From positions 57,203-121,202 of the forward strand of contig CAIQIQ010000073.1 in assembly GCA_903871935.1 (NCBI GenBank): a DNA stretch of 64,000 bases. Direction: 5' to 3'. Made by a program: the position numbers and the translations under genes. Origin of the DNA: an uncultured Phycisphaerales bacterium (GTDB lineage Bacteria; Planctomycetota; Phycisphaerae; Tepidisphaerales; Tepidisphaeraceae). Shown here piece by piece: positions 52,220-61,276 of the stretch (positions are counted from its first letter, which is position 1; every line of letters starts with the position of its first letter). A model generated the notes under the pieces. It saw only the letters and a list, made by a program, of their open reading frames with translations. It did no database searches and was not told the origin of the DNA.

Positions 52220-54037
52220 TTACAAGCCCTGTCCCGGTTGTGCGGGTTGAGGCTGTCCCTGCGGATTGGCCCGCCGTGGCTGCTGGTTCCGCCGCATGGC
52301 TTCCTGCATCACCACCGAAACGCCGGACTGCACGACACTCGACGGCACGTAGACACTGAATCTCAAGGCCGTGGCATCGGTGCTGCCGCTGATGGCGATC
52401 GGCTGCACGTTTGGCGGCAACTTCGTCTGCAGTGCGGTTCCGCTGATCGCCTGTGAAGCGCGTGAAGCGAGGCGCATCAACTGCTCGGGGAACACGAACA
52501 TGGTGAAGAAGGAGTTCGGCGGCAGCTTGGCCGACGCTTCCTTCACCTGAGCGTCGCCCGCCAGGGGCTCGGCGCCGGCTTTGGCGGCGGTGATGGCGGC
52601 CTGGATCTGGGCATCCTGCTTGTTGCTGACGCCCAGCAGTGTCTTGGCGTCCACCTTGCCGATCAGCATGCTGAAACCGTTGGGTCCATAGAGCATTTCC
52701 ATCATCTTCTGGCCGGGATCATTGGGTCGGCCACCTTCGATGGTTGTGGTCACCTGGTCAAAGCTGATGCCGCCGATCGACTTTACGGCGGGTACGATCT
52801 TGGTGCTGGTCGCGGGCTGGCCCGTCATCTGGAACAATTTCATGAACTGTTCCTGGTACAAAGCGACATCTTTCTGAGCCGCCACAAGCTTGTCGGCATC
52901 GCCGCGACTGACGACCACCGTCTCAAACAGAGGCGTCTTGCCCACTTCACCTTCGCCGACGTTGAATCCGAACGACTGGCCGGACGTCGATGACACGGCC
53001 TGTTTGATGGCGTCGATGTAGCCGACGATCGGCTTGCCGGGATCACCGATGGTCAGGGCCGCTGCGCGAACTGGGCCGGCCATATCCTCGACAAGTTGCG
53101 ACATCGTGTTGTTGTCGATCGCAGCGCCGCCGGCGAAGACATATTTGCCATCCGGCAGGCCGGAGACCATCTTCGTCTGCGGGGTCTTCCAGCCGGCTAC
53201 CTTCGTCGCGAGATAGGACTCAGGGACGAAATCCGCCATATAGCTGAATTGCAGCCCCCCCTTGGATAGATCAATGCCCAAGGTCATCGCCTGGGTCTCA
53301 TTCACTACATGATCCAGGCCATTGAAAATCTGGGTCATGCCGGCCGAAGCGACTGGGGCATACTTCGCCTGATCCGGCTTCTTCTGCATTGCCTGCTCGA
53401 TCGATGGAATGGCAAGGCCGCGCACCATCGTCAGCCCGCTGGCCGCCTGGTTGCGGAAGCCGGGGAAGTTGACATAGGCGACGACGTCGCGTTCCTGCAT
53501 TTCCTTGGCGGCAAGGCCCGCGACCTTGGTTGCCTTGGGTTTCTGGGCAACCAGGGCGCGATTCGGCGAGATCGCCGCAAAGGTTCCCCATTTGGCGACA
53601 TATCCCGTTTCGTTGTGGATGGGCAATGTGATCATCGTCAGTTCCCCATCGGCCTGGGCATCGGGGAAGTTCTTGATGAAGGCATCGTAGTCGCTGACCG
53701 GCAGCATGATGATCAGCGGGGTTGCGCCTTGGGCATCGGGCACCGTCGTGGGGTTAACCAGGATGACCGCGCCTTCGCCAGTGCGGTTCACGCCCTGCTG
53801 CAGGTTGGCCATGCCTTCCAAGGCCACCAGCGGATCAGAGAGCGCGGGGTTGAACGCCGCCAGGCCCCACTGCTGAAGCAGATCGCCAAGTTTTTTGCTC
53901 GTCTGGTCGAGGTTGTTGACCTTGACCATGACGATGGCGTTGTCGGGCACACTGGTAAGCGATTGAGCCAGGACGGTTTGTCCGGCGAGAACAAGCAAGC
54001 CGGCCGCAGCCGACGCCAAACCGAGAACGGGGCGCAT
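52220..54037 (-). CDS. Secreted protein of unknown function
   Basis: A signal peptide (MRPVLGLASAAAGLLVLAGQ, cleavage near VLAQS) starts the 605-residue protein. It has alternating helices and strands with no cysteines and no obvious repeats. Segments such as SVPDNAIVMVKVNNLDQT and GTFAAISPNRALVAQKP recall DUF3352-type secreted proteins of planctomycetes, but the match is from memory. The C-terminus is Gln/Pro-rich. No enzymatic residues are seen. GGAGAA precedes the ATG. It is convergent with the xylanase, with a terminator between them. Confidence 0.7.
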   Translation of the reverse strand: MRPVLGLASAAAGLLVLAGQTVLAQSLTSVPDNAIVMVKVNNLDQTSKKLGDLLQQWGLAAFNPALSDPLVALEGMANLQQGVNRTGEGAVILVNPTTVPDAQGATPLIIMLPVSDYDAFIKNFPDAQADGELTMITLPIHNETGYVAKWGTFAAISPNRALVAQKPKATKVAGLAAKEMQERDVVAYVNFPGFRNQAASGLTMVRGLAIPSIEQAMQKKPDQAKYAPVASAGMTQIFNGLDHVVNETQAMTLGIDLSKGGLQFSYMADFVPESYLATKVAGWKTPQTKMVSGLPDGKYVFAGGAAIDNNTMSQLVEDMAGPVRAAALTIGDPGKPIVGYIDAIKQAVSSTSGQSFGFNVGEGEVGKTPLFETVVVSRGDADKLVAAQKDVALYQEQFMKLFQMTGQPATSTKIVPAVKSIGGISFDQVTTTIEGGRPNDPGQKMMEMLYGPNGFSMLIGKVDAKTLLGVSNKQDAQIQAAITAAKAGAEPLAGDAQVKEASAKLPPNSFFTMFVFPEQLMRLASRASQAISGTALQTKLPPNVQPIAISGSTDATALRFSVYVPSSVVQSGVSVVMQEAMRRNQQPRRANPQGQPQPAQPGQGL

Positions 54038-54546
54038 ATATTCTCCTTCTCCAAGATGAAGCCGCCCAAAGATCTGCGGCTCCCCGCATCAAGCCGCGCG
54101 CAAGACATTGCGAACGCGAACAGTATGTTACCGAGACAATATGTAGGATCAATTACGTAATCCGGGCCGATTTGTAACGCCGGATCAGGAGTCAGAAGTC
54201 GGACGTCAGAAGTCCGGAGGGAGAGCGGATAGCGGAAACGAAGGCAGGCAGGGGAGGAAGATAGCAGAGGGGAGAAGATCGTTTGGCGTTGTAAGGTGTT
54301 GTGGGGAAAGTGGTTAGCGGTTTGGTGGGGGAGGGGGTGATCAAGTTGTTTCCGAAGGCACGGAGGCACGAAGGGCAGACCGAAGATACTCATGTTAAGT
54401 GATCGTCATTTGTCAGTCGTCATTGGTCATTTGTCCGAGGATGAGTGGATATCCTTGACATCGAACGCAGGGCTGGGGTAGACATCCGGAGAGACCGCAG
54501 TCTTGATGCGAGTCGCCGACGTGGCGAGTGAGGGGGAGCAGGACTG
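54038..54546. other. Gene-free stretch before the metalloprotease gene
   Basis: No gene is seen in this 509 bp. It holds a direct repeat GTCAGAAGTC (54191-54200 and 54205-54214), a purine-rich tract around 54215-54275, and a heptamer repeat at 54405-54435. The promoters of the flanking divergent genes must lie here but no clear -35/-10 pair was found. Confidence 0.6.
54405..54435 (+). repeat. Heptameric GTCATTN tandem repeat
   Basis: GTCATTT, GTCAGTC, GTCATTG, GTCATTT and GTC follow one another with exact 7-bp period, with changes only in the last bases. Such short tandem heptamers are known as STRR-type repeats in other bacteria. Confidence 0.6.
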
Positions 54547-54570
54547 TTGGTTCACTGCGAGGCCACATCT

Positions 54571-57500
54571 ATGACCAACGGCATCTCTGGGCGGCGGATC
54601 ATTGACCGTATTTGCAACACGCTCAGCGGCAGGCTGATGCCGCTTTCGGAAGGATCGCGGTGCGAGATGCTGGAGGGGCGGGTGCTGCTCAGCGGGCAAG
54701 TGGCCAGCACCGATATCACGGTCCATACCCTTGCGAGCAACTCGCCGTTCTTCCTGCCGCTGGCATCGTTACGATCTGTCAGTACGGAGATTCCGGCCGT
54801 CCTGGCGTCCGCGTACACACCTTTTGGCATTGCCTTGGACGAACTCAAGGCCAATCTGCTGGGCGCGGCGATGGAATTCACGCCGGATGCTGCCTCCAAT
54901 CCTCTGGTCCTGAGTCTTCCCCGGCCCGATGGCACCATGGCCGAGTTCCAGATCGCCGAAGCCCCGGTCATGGAGCCGGGGTTGGCCGCCCAGTTCCCTG
55001 ATATCAAGACCTATCGCGGGCAGGGGATCGATGACCCAACGGCGAGCCTGAGGATGGACTACACATCCCTGGGCTTCCACGCCCAGGTACTCTCCGCGCT
55101 AGGCTCGTATTACATTGATCCGTACTACCTCAACGATGCCAGCGGCACCTACGTGAGCTATTACAAACGCGATTTGACCAGCGCCGACACCTGGCAGTGC
55201 GACGATGCATCCGATCCGGCGCTGGATGGCATCTTCGCCGACGCTCTGCCGGCGAATGCGCTGGCCCCGTCCATCGCCTACGGCTCAACTCTGCGCACGT
55301 TCCGGACTGCGGTGGCGGCCGATGGCGAGTATGTTGCCGCCGTCGGCGGGGGCACGGTTTCCGGCGGGCAGGCGGCCGTGGTGACGGCGATGAACCGCGT
55401 CACGGGTGTTTATGAGACGGAACTGGATGTGCGTCTGGTGCTCGTGGCCAATAACAGCTCCATCATCTACACCAACGCCGCTACCGACCCCTACTCCAAT
55501 ACCAACGCCAGCAAACTGCTAAGACAGAATCAGAACAATCTCGACGCGGTCATTGGCGACGCCAACTACGACATTGGCCATGTCTTCACCACCGGCGGGG
55601 GCGGATTGGCAGCTTTGGGAGTGGTCGGCAGGTCGGGATTGAAAGCGCAGGCTGAGACCGGCCTGCCGAATCCCGTCGGTGATGCGTACTACATCGATTA
55701 CGTTGCCCACGAGATGGGCCATCAGTTTGGCGCCAATCACACCTTCAATACCGCCAACGACACTGCCAACCGCAACGCCTCCACCGCCTATGAACCTGGC
55801 AGCGGCTCGACCATCATGGCCTATGCCGGCATCGAGGGAAGCGATGATCTGCAGCCTCACAGTGATCCTTATTTCCACTCCGCCAGCATCGACGAGATCC
55901 GCAACTATCTTGCCACCATCCCCTCGGTCGGGACATCTAGCTCCACCGGCAACAGCGCTCCGACTGTCAGCGCCGGCTCGGCCTATATCATTCCCGCTCG
56001 CACACCCTTCGTGCTCACGGCTACCGGATCCGACCCTAATGGTGATGTGGTCACGTATGATTGGCAGGAACGCGATCTGGGCGTTGCCACCTTCCTCACC
56101 ACGCCCGACAACGGCTCCAGCCCCATCCTTCGCGACTGGGTGCCTAGCACCAATCCCAGCCGAACGATCCCCCGTCTCAGTGATCTGGTCAATAACACCC
56201 TGGCTCCCGGCGAGATGCTGCCTGGGGTATCTCGAGCGGCATTCAACTGGCGGGTGATCGCCCGCGACAATCGCGCTGGAGGCGGGGGCGTGAGCACCAG
56301 CGACGTCTCGCTCTCAGTTGTCGACACAGGGGCGGCCTTTGCGGTCACCACTCCCAACACCGCGGTGAGCTGGCCTGCCGGATCGTCCCAGGCGGTCACT
56401 TGGAACGTTGCCGGGACAACGGTCAACGGCATCAACACCGCCAACGTCAGGATCCTTCTCTCGACCGACGGGGGGTTGACCTATCCAATCGTGCTCAGTT
56501 CCAGCACCGCCAACGATGGCTCGCAACTGATCACTCTGCCGAACATCACAACCGCTACAGCGCGGGTGAGGGTCGAGGCGGTCGGGAACATCTTCTTCGA
56601 TATCTCCAACACAAACTTCACGATCACGCCGGCCAACGTTAACCAGACCCCGACGGACATCACACTTTCGGCCAGTAGTATTCCCGAGAACCAGCCCTCC
56701 GGCACGGCGGTGGGCACGCTAGGCACCGTTGACCCCGATGCCGGCAATACCTTCACGTATAGTTTGGTGAGCGGCACCGGCAGCACGGATAACACCTCGT
56801 TCGCGGTCTCCGGCAATACGCTGCAGACCGCGGCCATCTTCGATTTTGAGGCCAAGAACAGTTACAGCATCCGCCTGCGAACGACCGACCAGGGCGGGTT
56901 GTGGTTTGAAAAGGCGTTCACGATCAGCGTGACCAACGTCAACGAGACTCCGACCGACATCGCGCTGTCTTCCAGCACTATCCCCGAGAACCAGCCAGTG
57001 GGTGCAGCCGTTGGTACATTGAGCACCGTTGATCCCGATGCTGGCAACACCTTCACATACAGTCTGGTGAGCGGTATTGGCAGCACGGACAACACCTCGT
57101 TTACCATCTCCGGCAATACGCTGCAAACGGCAGCGATCTTCGATTCTGAGGTCAAAAGCAGTTACAGCATCCGCCTGCGGACGACTGACCAGGGCGGGTT
57201 GTGGTTTGAAAAGACCTTCACGATCGGGGTGACCAACGTCAACGAGACCCCGACGGACATCGCGCTGTCTTCCAGCACTATCCCCGAGAACGAGCCCTCC
57301 GGGACGGCGGTGGGTAGCCTCAGTACGACGGATCCGGACACCGGCAACACCTTCACGTATAGCTTGGTGAGCGGTACCGGCAGCACCGACAACGCCTCGT
57401 TCACCATCTCCGGCAATACGCTGCAGACGGCGGCCATCTTCGACTACGAGACGAAGAACAGCTACAGCATCCGGGTGCGGAGCACCGACCAGGGTGGCTT

Positions 57501-58629
57501 GTGGTACGAGAAGACGTTCACGGTCAGCGTGCTCAATGTGGCCGAGGTTGTGCCGACCATCACAGGCATCAGCACCGACACCGGCAGCAGTTCTAGCGAT
57601 GGCATCACCAGTGACTCGACGCTGCTGATCAATGGCACCTCGGAGCCGGGAATGACTATCACGGTCTACCGCGGCGGCGTATTGGCCGGGACGACGTCGG
57701 CAAATGGATCTGGCAACTGGGTCTTTGACTATACAGGCACCAGCCTGAGCGATGGAAGCTACAGCTTCACGGCTACCGCCAGCGACACACTGGGCCACAC
57801 TACGGCAGCGTCAGCACCCTATGCCGTGACCATCGACACCGCGGCACCGACGGTGACGGCGGTGTACGTGAAGGGCTCGACCTGGAACGCGAACTTCCTC
57901 TCCTTCCTGGCGGGCAATCTGAGCGGTTCCAGCTCGACCTATGGCTTTGCCATTCCGGTGGGTTCGGGAGACACGCAACTACAGACGCTCCCCTGGCGCA
58001 ATCTCAACCAGATCTCGGTTGCCTTCAGTGAGGATGTCTCGGTTGCCCAGGCGCAGTTTGCCATTGTGGGGTCGGTGGGCAGCTACAGCGTGTCGGGCTT
58101 TGCCTATAACTCGACCGATCATGTTGCGACCTGGTCGATCTCGGCGGTGATCGGTGCGGATAAGCTGTATGTTGCCCTTCCCGGCAGCGGAACAACACCG
58201 GTGACTGACACAGCCGGCAATGCGTTGGATGGCGAATGGACGAACCCGACCGGTTACAACGATGCGGGTCCTACCAGCATCTTCCCCTCCGGCAACGGCG
58301 TGGCCGGGGGCGATTTCGCCTTCCGGTTGGATGTTCTGCCGGGGGATTCCACCGGTGGCAGTCTGGGGAAGGTGAATGTGGCGGATATCAATCAGACCAA
58401 GAGTCGCAGCAGCCTGCCGGAGACGACGAGCAGCTACCGGTCCGATTTCGATGGGAATGACCTGGTCAATGTTGCCGATATCAATTACGTCAAATCGAGG
58501 TCCAGCATCTCTTCATTGCCGGTGGATCCGCCGGTGCTGCCGACCTTTGGACCGACGTTCTTCTCGGTGAGTTTACTGTGGCGCGGGGCGGATTCTTTGC
58601 TGGGCAAACGTTCACCTGGCCTGTTATGA
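54571..58629 (+). CDS. Large surface metalloprotease with cadherin-like repeats and dockerin-like end
   Basis: The ATG at 54571 gives 1352 residues; a TTG eight codons earlier is an alternative. Residues 34-40 are LEGRVLL, the planctomycete surface-protein motif. A zincin domain has HEMGHQFGANH with His380, His384 and His390 and catalytic Glu381, resembling reprolysin-type M12B peptidases. After a beta-sandwich region come three 100-residue cadherin-like repeats (encoded at 56641-57540), a Big-like domain and a calcium-loop (dockerin-type) segment with FDGNDLVNVAD. It should be exported, anchored at the surface and cleave proteins. Its C-terminal module is shared almost unchanged with the next gene. 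Confidence 0.85.
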   Translation: MTNGISGRRIIDRICNTLSGRLMPLSEGSRCEMLEGRVLLSGQVASTDITVHTLASNSPFFLPLASLRSVSTEIPAVLASAYTPFGIALDELKANLLGAAMEFTPDAASNPLVLSLPRPDGTMAEFQIAEAPVMEPGLAAQFPDIKTYRGQGIDDPTASLRMDYTSLGFHAQVLSALGSYYIDPYYLNDASGTYVSYYKRDLTSADTWQCDDASDPALDGIFADALPANALAPSIAYGSTLRTFRTAVAADGEYVAAVGGGTVSGGQAAVVTAMNRVTGVYETELDVRLVLVANNSSIIYTNAATDPYSNTNASKLLRQNQNNLDAVIGDANYDIGHVFTTGGGGLAALGVVGRSGLKAQAETGLPNPVGDAYYIDYVAHEMGHQFGANHTFNTANDTANRNASTAYEPGSGSTIMAYAGIEGSDDLQPHSDPYFHSASIDEIRNYLATIPSVGTSSSTGNSAPTVSAGSAYIIPARTPFVLTATGSDPNGDVVTYDWQERDLGVATFLTTPDNGSSPILRDWVPSTNPSRTIPRLSDLVNNTLAPGEMLPGVSRAAFNWRVIARDNRAGGGGVSTSDVSLSVVDTGAAFAVTTPNTAVSWPAGSSQAVTWNVAGTTVNGINTANVRILLSTDGGLTYPIVLSSSTANDGSQLITLPNITTATARVRVEAVGNIFFDISNTNFTITPANVNQTPTDITLSASSIPENQPSGTAVGTLGTVDPDAGNTFTYSLVSGTGSTDNTSFAVSGNTLQTAAIFDFEAKNSYSIRLRTTDQGGLWFEKAFTISVTNVNETPTDIALSSSTIPENQPVGAAVGTLSTVDPDAGNTFTYSLVSGIGSTDNTSFTISGNTLQTAAIFDSEVKSSYSIRLRTTDQGGLWFEKTFTIGVTNVNETPTDIALSSSTIPENEPSGTAVGSLSTTDPDTGNTFTYSLVSGTGSTDNASFTISGNTLQTAAIFDYETKNSYSIRVRSTDQGGLWYEKTFTVSVLNVAEVVPTITGISTDTGSSSSDGITSDSTLLINGTSEPGMTITVYRGGVLAGTTSANGSGNWVFDYTGTSLSDGSYSFTATASDTLGHTTAASAPYAVTIDTAAPTVTAVYVKGSTWNANFLSFLAGNLSGSSSTYGFAIPVGSGDTQLQTLPWRNLNQISVAFSEDVSVAQAQFAIVGSVGSYSVSGFAYNSTDHVATWSISAVIGADKLYVALPGSGTTPVTDTAGNALDGEWTNPTGYNDAGPTSIFPSGNGVAGGDFAFRLDVLPGDSTGGSLGKVNVADINQTKSRSSLPETTSSYRSDFDGNDLVNVADINYVKSRSSISSLPVDPPVLPTFGPTFFSVSLLWRGADSLLGKRSPGLL
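56641..57540 (+). repeat. Three tandem 300-bp repeats coding for cadherin-like modules
   Basis: Copies begin at 56641, 56941 and 57241, each exactly 300 bp and in frame, with phrases such as TPTDI, IPENQP and DPDAGNTFTYSLVSG repeated. Related copies lie at 60058-60357 and from 63854 to the window end in the next two surface-protein genes. Confidence 0.92.
57853..58560 (+). repeat. First copy of a 708-bp C-terminal module
   Basis: This stretch codes for the Big-like and dockerin-like end of the metalloprotease. It aligns without any gap to 60376-61083 (constant offset 2523), with mostly silent differences. It begins at GTGACGGCGG and ends in GACGTTC in both copies. Confidence 0.9.
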
Positions 58630-58671
58630 TGGCTGGCGCCTCACGCGGCGGCGCAGATGGAGATGTGTAAC

Positions 58672-61131
58672 ATGGCGTTTGGTTTCTACACTCGCGGAAT
58701 CGGGAAGCTGGGCCCACGTCGGCAGAAGAGTTTGGCAGCTCGGCGAAGAAGATCGGCCGATGCAATTGAGCTGCTTGAGGATCGGGTGCTGCTGAGCACC
58801 TACTACGTCTCAACTTCCGGCAGCGACGGCAACGGCGGGACGAGTGCGGGGAGCGCATGGGCGACGCTGCAAAAGGCGGCAAACACGGTGCTGGCGGGCG
58901 ACACCGTTCACGTGGCGGCCGGAACTTACAGAGGGTTCAACCTGACCAGCACGCACAGCGGGACGGCCAGCTCGCGCATCAGCTTCCTGGCTGATCCTGG
59001 CGCCACCATCAACCAGCGTAACGCCACCACGGCCGATGGAATCAATCTCGAGGGCGCCGATTACGTTACCATTGACGGGTTCACTCTGGTGGGCACGCCA
59101 GACCCGGCCGCGACGCGGGCGGGGATCCGCGTGGTGGGGTCCGACCCCAATAACACGGCCTTGTACAACAAGGGCGCCATCATCACGAACAATGTGGCGA
59201 GGAACTGGGGCGTGTGGGGAATCTTCACTTCGCACGCCGACAACGTCGACATCGAGAATAACCAGTGTTCGGGTTCAGCGCAACAGCACGGGATCTACGT
59301 CTCCAACGCCAGCGTGTCGCCGATCATCCGCCATAACATCAGTTACAGCAATGCCGCCTGCGGCATCCACATGAACGGGGACCTTAGCTCGGGCGGCACC
59401 GGGCTGATAACCGGCGCCATCGTTGAGAACAACACCCTCTATAACAACGGTGGCGGATCGGCGTTTTCCACCGGAGGCGGATCGGCGATCAACTGCGATG
59501 GTGTGCAGTCCTCGGTGATCCAGAACAACCTCCTTTATAACAACCATGCATCGGGGATATCGCTCTACGCGATCGACGCGGCCGCCGGGGCGATCAATGA
59601 TAGGGTGATCAACAATACGATCATCATGGCCAGCGATGCGAAGTCGGCTTTGAATATCCAAAACGCCAGCACCGGCACAACGATCTTCAACAATATTCTC
59701 TACGACAACAACCCGGCCAATACGCGCGGCAGCATCAACATTTCGACCGACAGTCTTCCGGGCATGGTCAGCGATTGGAATTTCGTCGATCCGCGGTTTC
59801 TGACCGATGTGTTGACCATGAATCTGGCGAGTTGGCGCACGAACACGGGGCAGGACACGCACTCCACGAGCCTCACCAGCGTGCAAATGCAGGCGCTATT
59901 TGGCAATTACTCGGGAAACGATTTTTCGCTGGCGGCCGGCAGCGCTGCCATCGACAAGGGTGTGAGTACATTCAACAGCAAATCAGCGCCGGCTTACGAC
60001 ATCATCAATATGTCCCGCCCACAAGGCCCCCAATGGGATGTGGGAGCCTACGAGTACGATGCACCGCCGACGGATATCTCGCTCTCGCAGGCGGCCATTG
60101 CGGAGAACCAGCCGGCCGGCAGTATCGTTGGAACGTTTGCCACGACGGACCCGGATGTGGGCAACACGTTCACCTATTCCCTGGTGAGCGGGACGGGCAG
60201 TAACGATAACGCGAGTTTCACCGTTAGCGGCAATCAGCTTCTGACGGCCGCCAGTTTCAACTTTGAAGCCAAGAACAGTTACAGCATTCGTGTGCGGACG
60301 ACGGATCAGGGCGGCCTCTGGTTTGAAAAGGCCTTCACGATCAGCGTGACCGATGTGGATGAGATCGCCCCAACCGTGACGGCGGTGTATGTGAAGGGTT
60401 CTGCCTGGAATACGAGCTTCCTCTCCTTCCTGGCGGGCAATTTGAGCGGGTCCAGTTCCACGTATGGCTTTGCCATTCCGGTGGGCACGGGAGACACGCA
60501 ACTGCAGACGCTCCCCTGGCGCAATCTCAATCAGATCTCGATTGCCTTTAGTGAGAATGTTTCGATCTCTCAGGCGCAGTTTGCCATAGTGGGGTCGGTG
60601 GGCAGCTACAGCGTGTCGGGTTTTAGCTATAACGCGACGGATCATGTGGCGACGTGGTCGCTGTCGGCGGTAATCGGTGCGGACAAGCTTTATGTTGCTC
60701 TTCCCGGCAGTGGGGCGACACCGGTGACCGATGTGGCGGGCAATGCGTTGGATGGTGAATGGACGAACCCGACCAGTTACAGCCAGGTGGGTGCTACCAG
60801 CACCTTCCCCTCGGGGAACGGGGTGGCGGGGGGCGATTTCGCCTTCCGGTTGGATGTTCTGCCCGGGGATTCGACTGGCGGGAGTCTGGGGAAGGTGAAT
60901 GTGGCGGACATCAATCAGACCAAGAGTCGCAGCAGCCTGCCGGAGACGACAAGTAGCTACCGGTCCGATTTCGATGGGAATGACCTGGTCAATGTTGCCG
61001 ACATCACGTACGCCAAATCGAGGTCCGCAATTTCCTCGTTGCCGGTGGATCCGCCGGTGCTGCCGACCTTTGGCCCGACGTTCTCGCAAGTGCGGCTGCT
61101 GCTGAGGGACCGTTCATTGAACCTGTGGTAA
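58672..61131 (+). CDS. Surface right-handed beta-helix protein with cadherin-like and dockerin-like domains
   Basis: The ATG at 58672 is preferred, with GGAG about 9 bp upstream; ATGs slightly earlier are possible. LLEDRVLLS lies at 34-42. A parallel beta-helix (about 45-440) opens with TYYVSTSGSDGNGGTSAGSA and WATLQKA, then AGDTVHVAAGTY, the DUF1565/pectate-lyase-like start, with many Asn-rich turns (NNTLYNN, NNLLYNN). One cadherin-like repeat (60058-60357), a Big-like domain and dockerin-type calcium loops follow. Such helices often cleave or bind polysaccharides, but no catalytic residues can be named. It lies 42 bp after the metalloprotease gene. Confidence 0.85.
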   Translation: MAFGFYTRGIGKLGPRRQKSLAARRRRSADAIELLEDRVLLSTYYVSTSGSDGNGGTSAGSAWATLQKAANTVLAGDTVHVAAGTYRGFNLTSTHSGTASSRISFLADPGATINQRNATTADGINLEGADYVTIDGFTLVGTPDPAATRAGIRVVGSDPNNTALYNKGAIITNNVARNWGVWGIFTSHADNVDIENNQCSGSAQQHGIYVSNASVSPIIRHNISYSNAACGIHMNGDLSSGGTGLITGAIVENNTLYNNGGGSAFSTGGGSAINCDGVQSSVIQNNLLYNNHASGISLYAIDAAAGAINDRVINNTIIMASDAKSALNIQNASTGTTIFNNILYDNNPANTRGSINISTDSLPGMVSDWNFVDPRFLTDVLTMNLASWRTNTGQDTHSTSLTSVQMQALFGNYSGNDFSLAAGSAAIDKGVSTFNSKSAPAYDIINMSRPQGPQWDVGAYEYDAPPTDISLSQAAIAENQPAGSIVGTFATTDPDVGNTFTYSLVSGTGSNDNASFTVSGNQLLTAASFNFEAKNSYSIRVRTTDQGGLWFEKAFTISVTDVDEIAPTVTAVYVKGSAWNTSFLSFLAGNLSGSSSTYGFAIPVGTGDTQLQTLPWRNLNQISIAFSENVSISQAQFAIVGSVGSYSVSGFSYNATDHVATWSLSAVIGADKLYVALPGSGATPVTDVAGNALDGEWTNPTSYSQVGATSTFPSGNGVAGGDFAFRLDVLPGDSTGGSLGKVNVADINQTKSRSSLPETTSSYRSDFDGNDLVNVADITYAKSRSAISSLPVDPPVLPTFGPTFSQVRLLLRDRSLNLW
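60058..60357 (+). repeat. Fourth copy of the 300-bp cadherin-like repeat
   Basis: This is in frame in the beta-helix gene and homologous to the three tandem copies at 56641-57540. It is exactly the same length, but with only one copy in this gene. Confidence 0.85.
60376..61083 (+). repeat. Second copy of the 708-bp C-terminal module
   Basis: Gap-free partner of 57853-58560, coding for the same Big-like and dockerin-like domains in the beta-helix protein. The identity extends through the calcium-loop region. Confidence 0.9.
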
Positions 61132-61276
61132 GGCCTGGTCAAGATTCGCCGGCTCTTGGACGGCCATCAAGGTCCAAGGTACGAATAGCCCCTGCATCGT
61201 AAGGATTTACCTGGACTTGACGCAGAAAACGTGGTAATTCGGGGGTGTTGTTGTCGTCCTCATCTTGGAGGCCTTG

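Noticed and set aside
56641..57540. Regular repeats considered as a CRISPR array
   Set aside because: The unit is 300 bp, in frame and encodes a protein domain; there are no short repeats with unique spacers.
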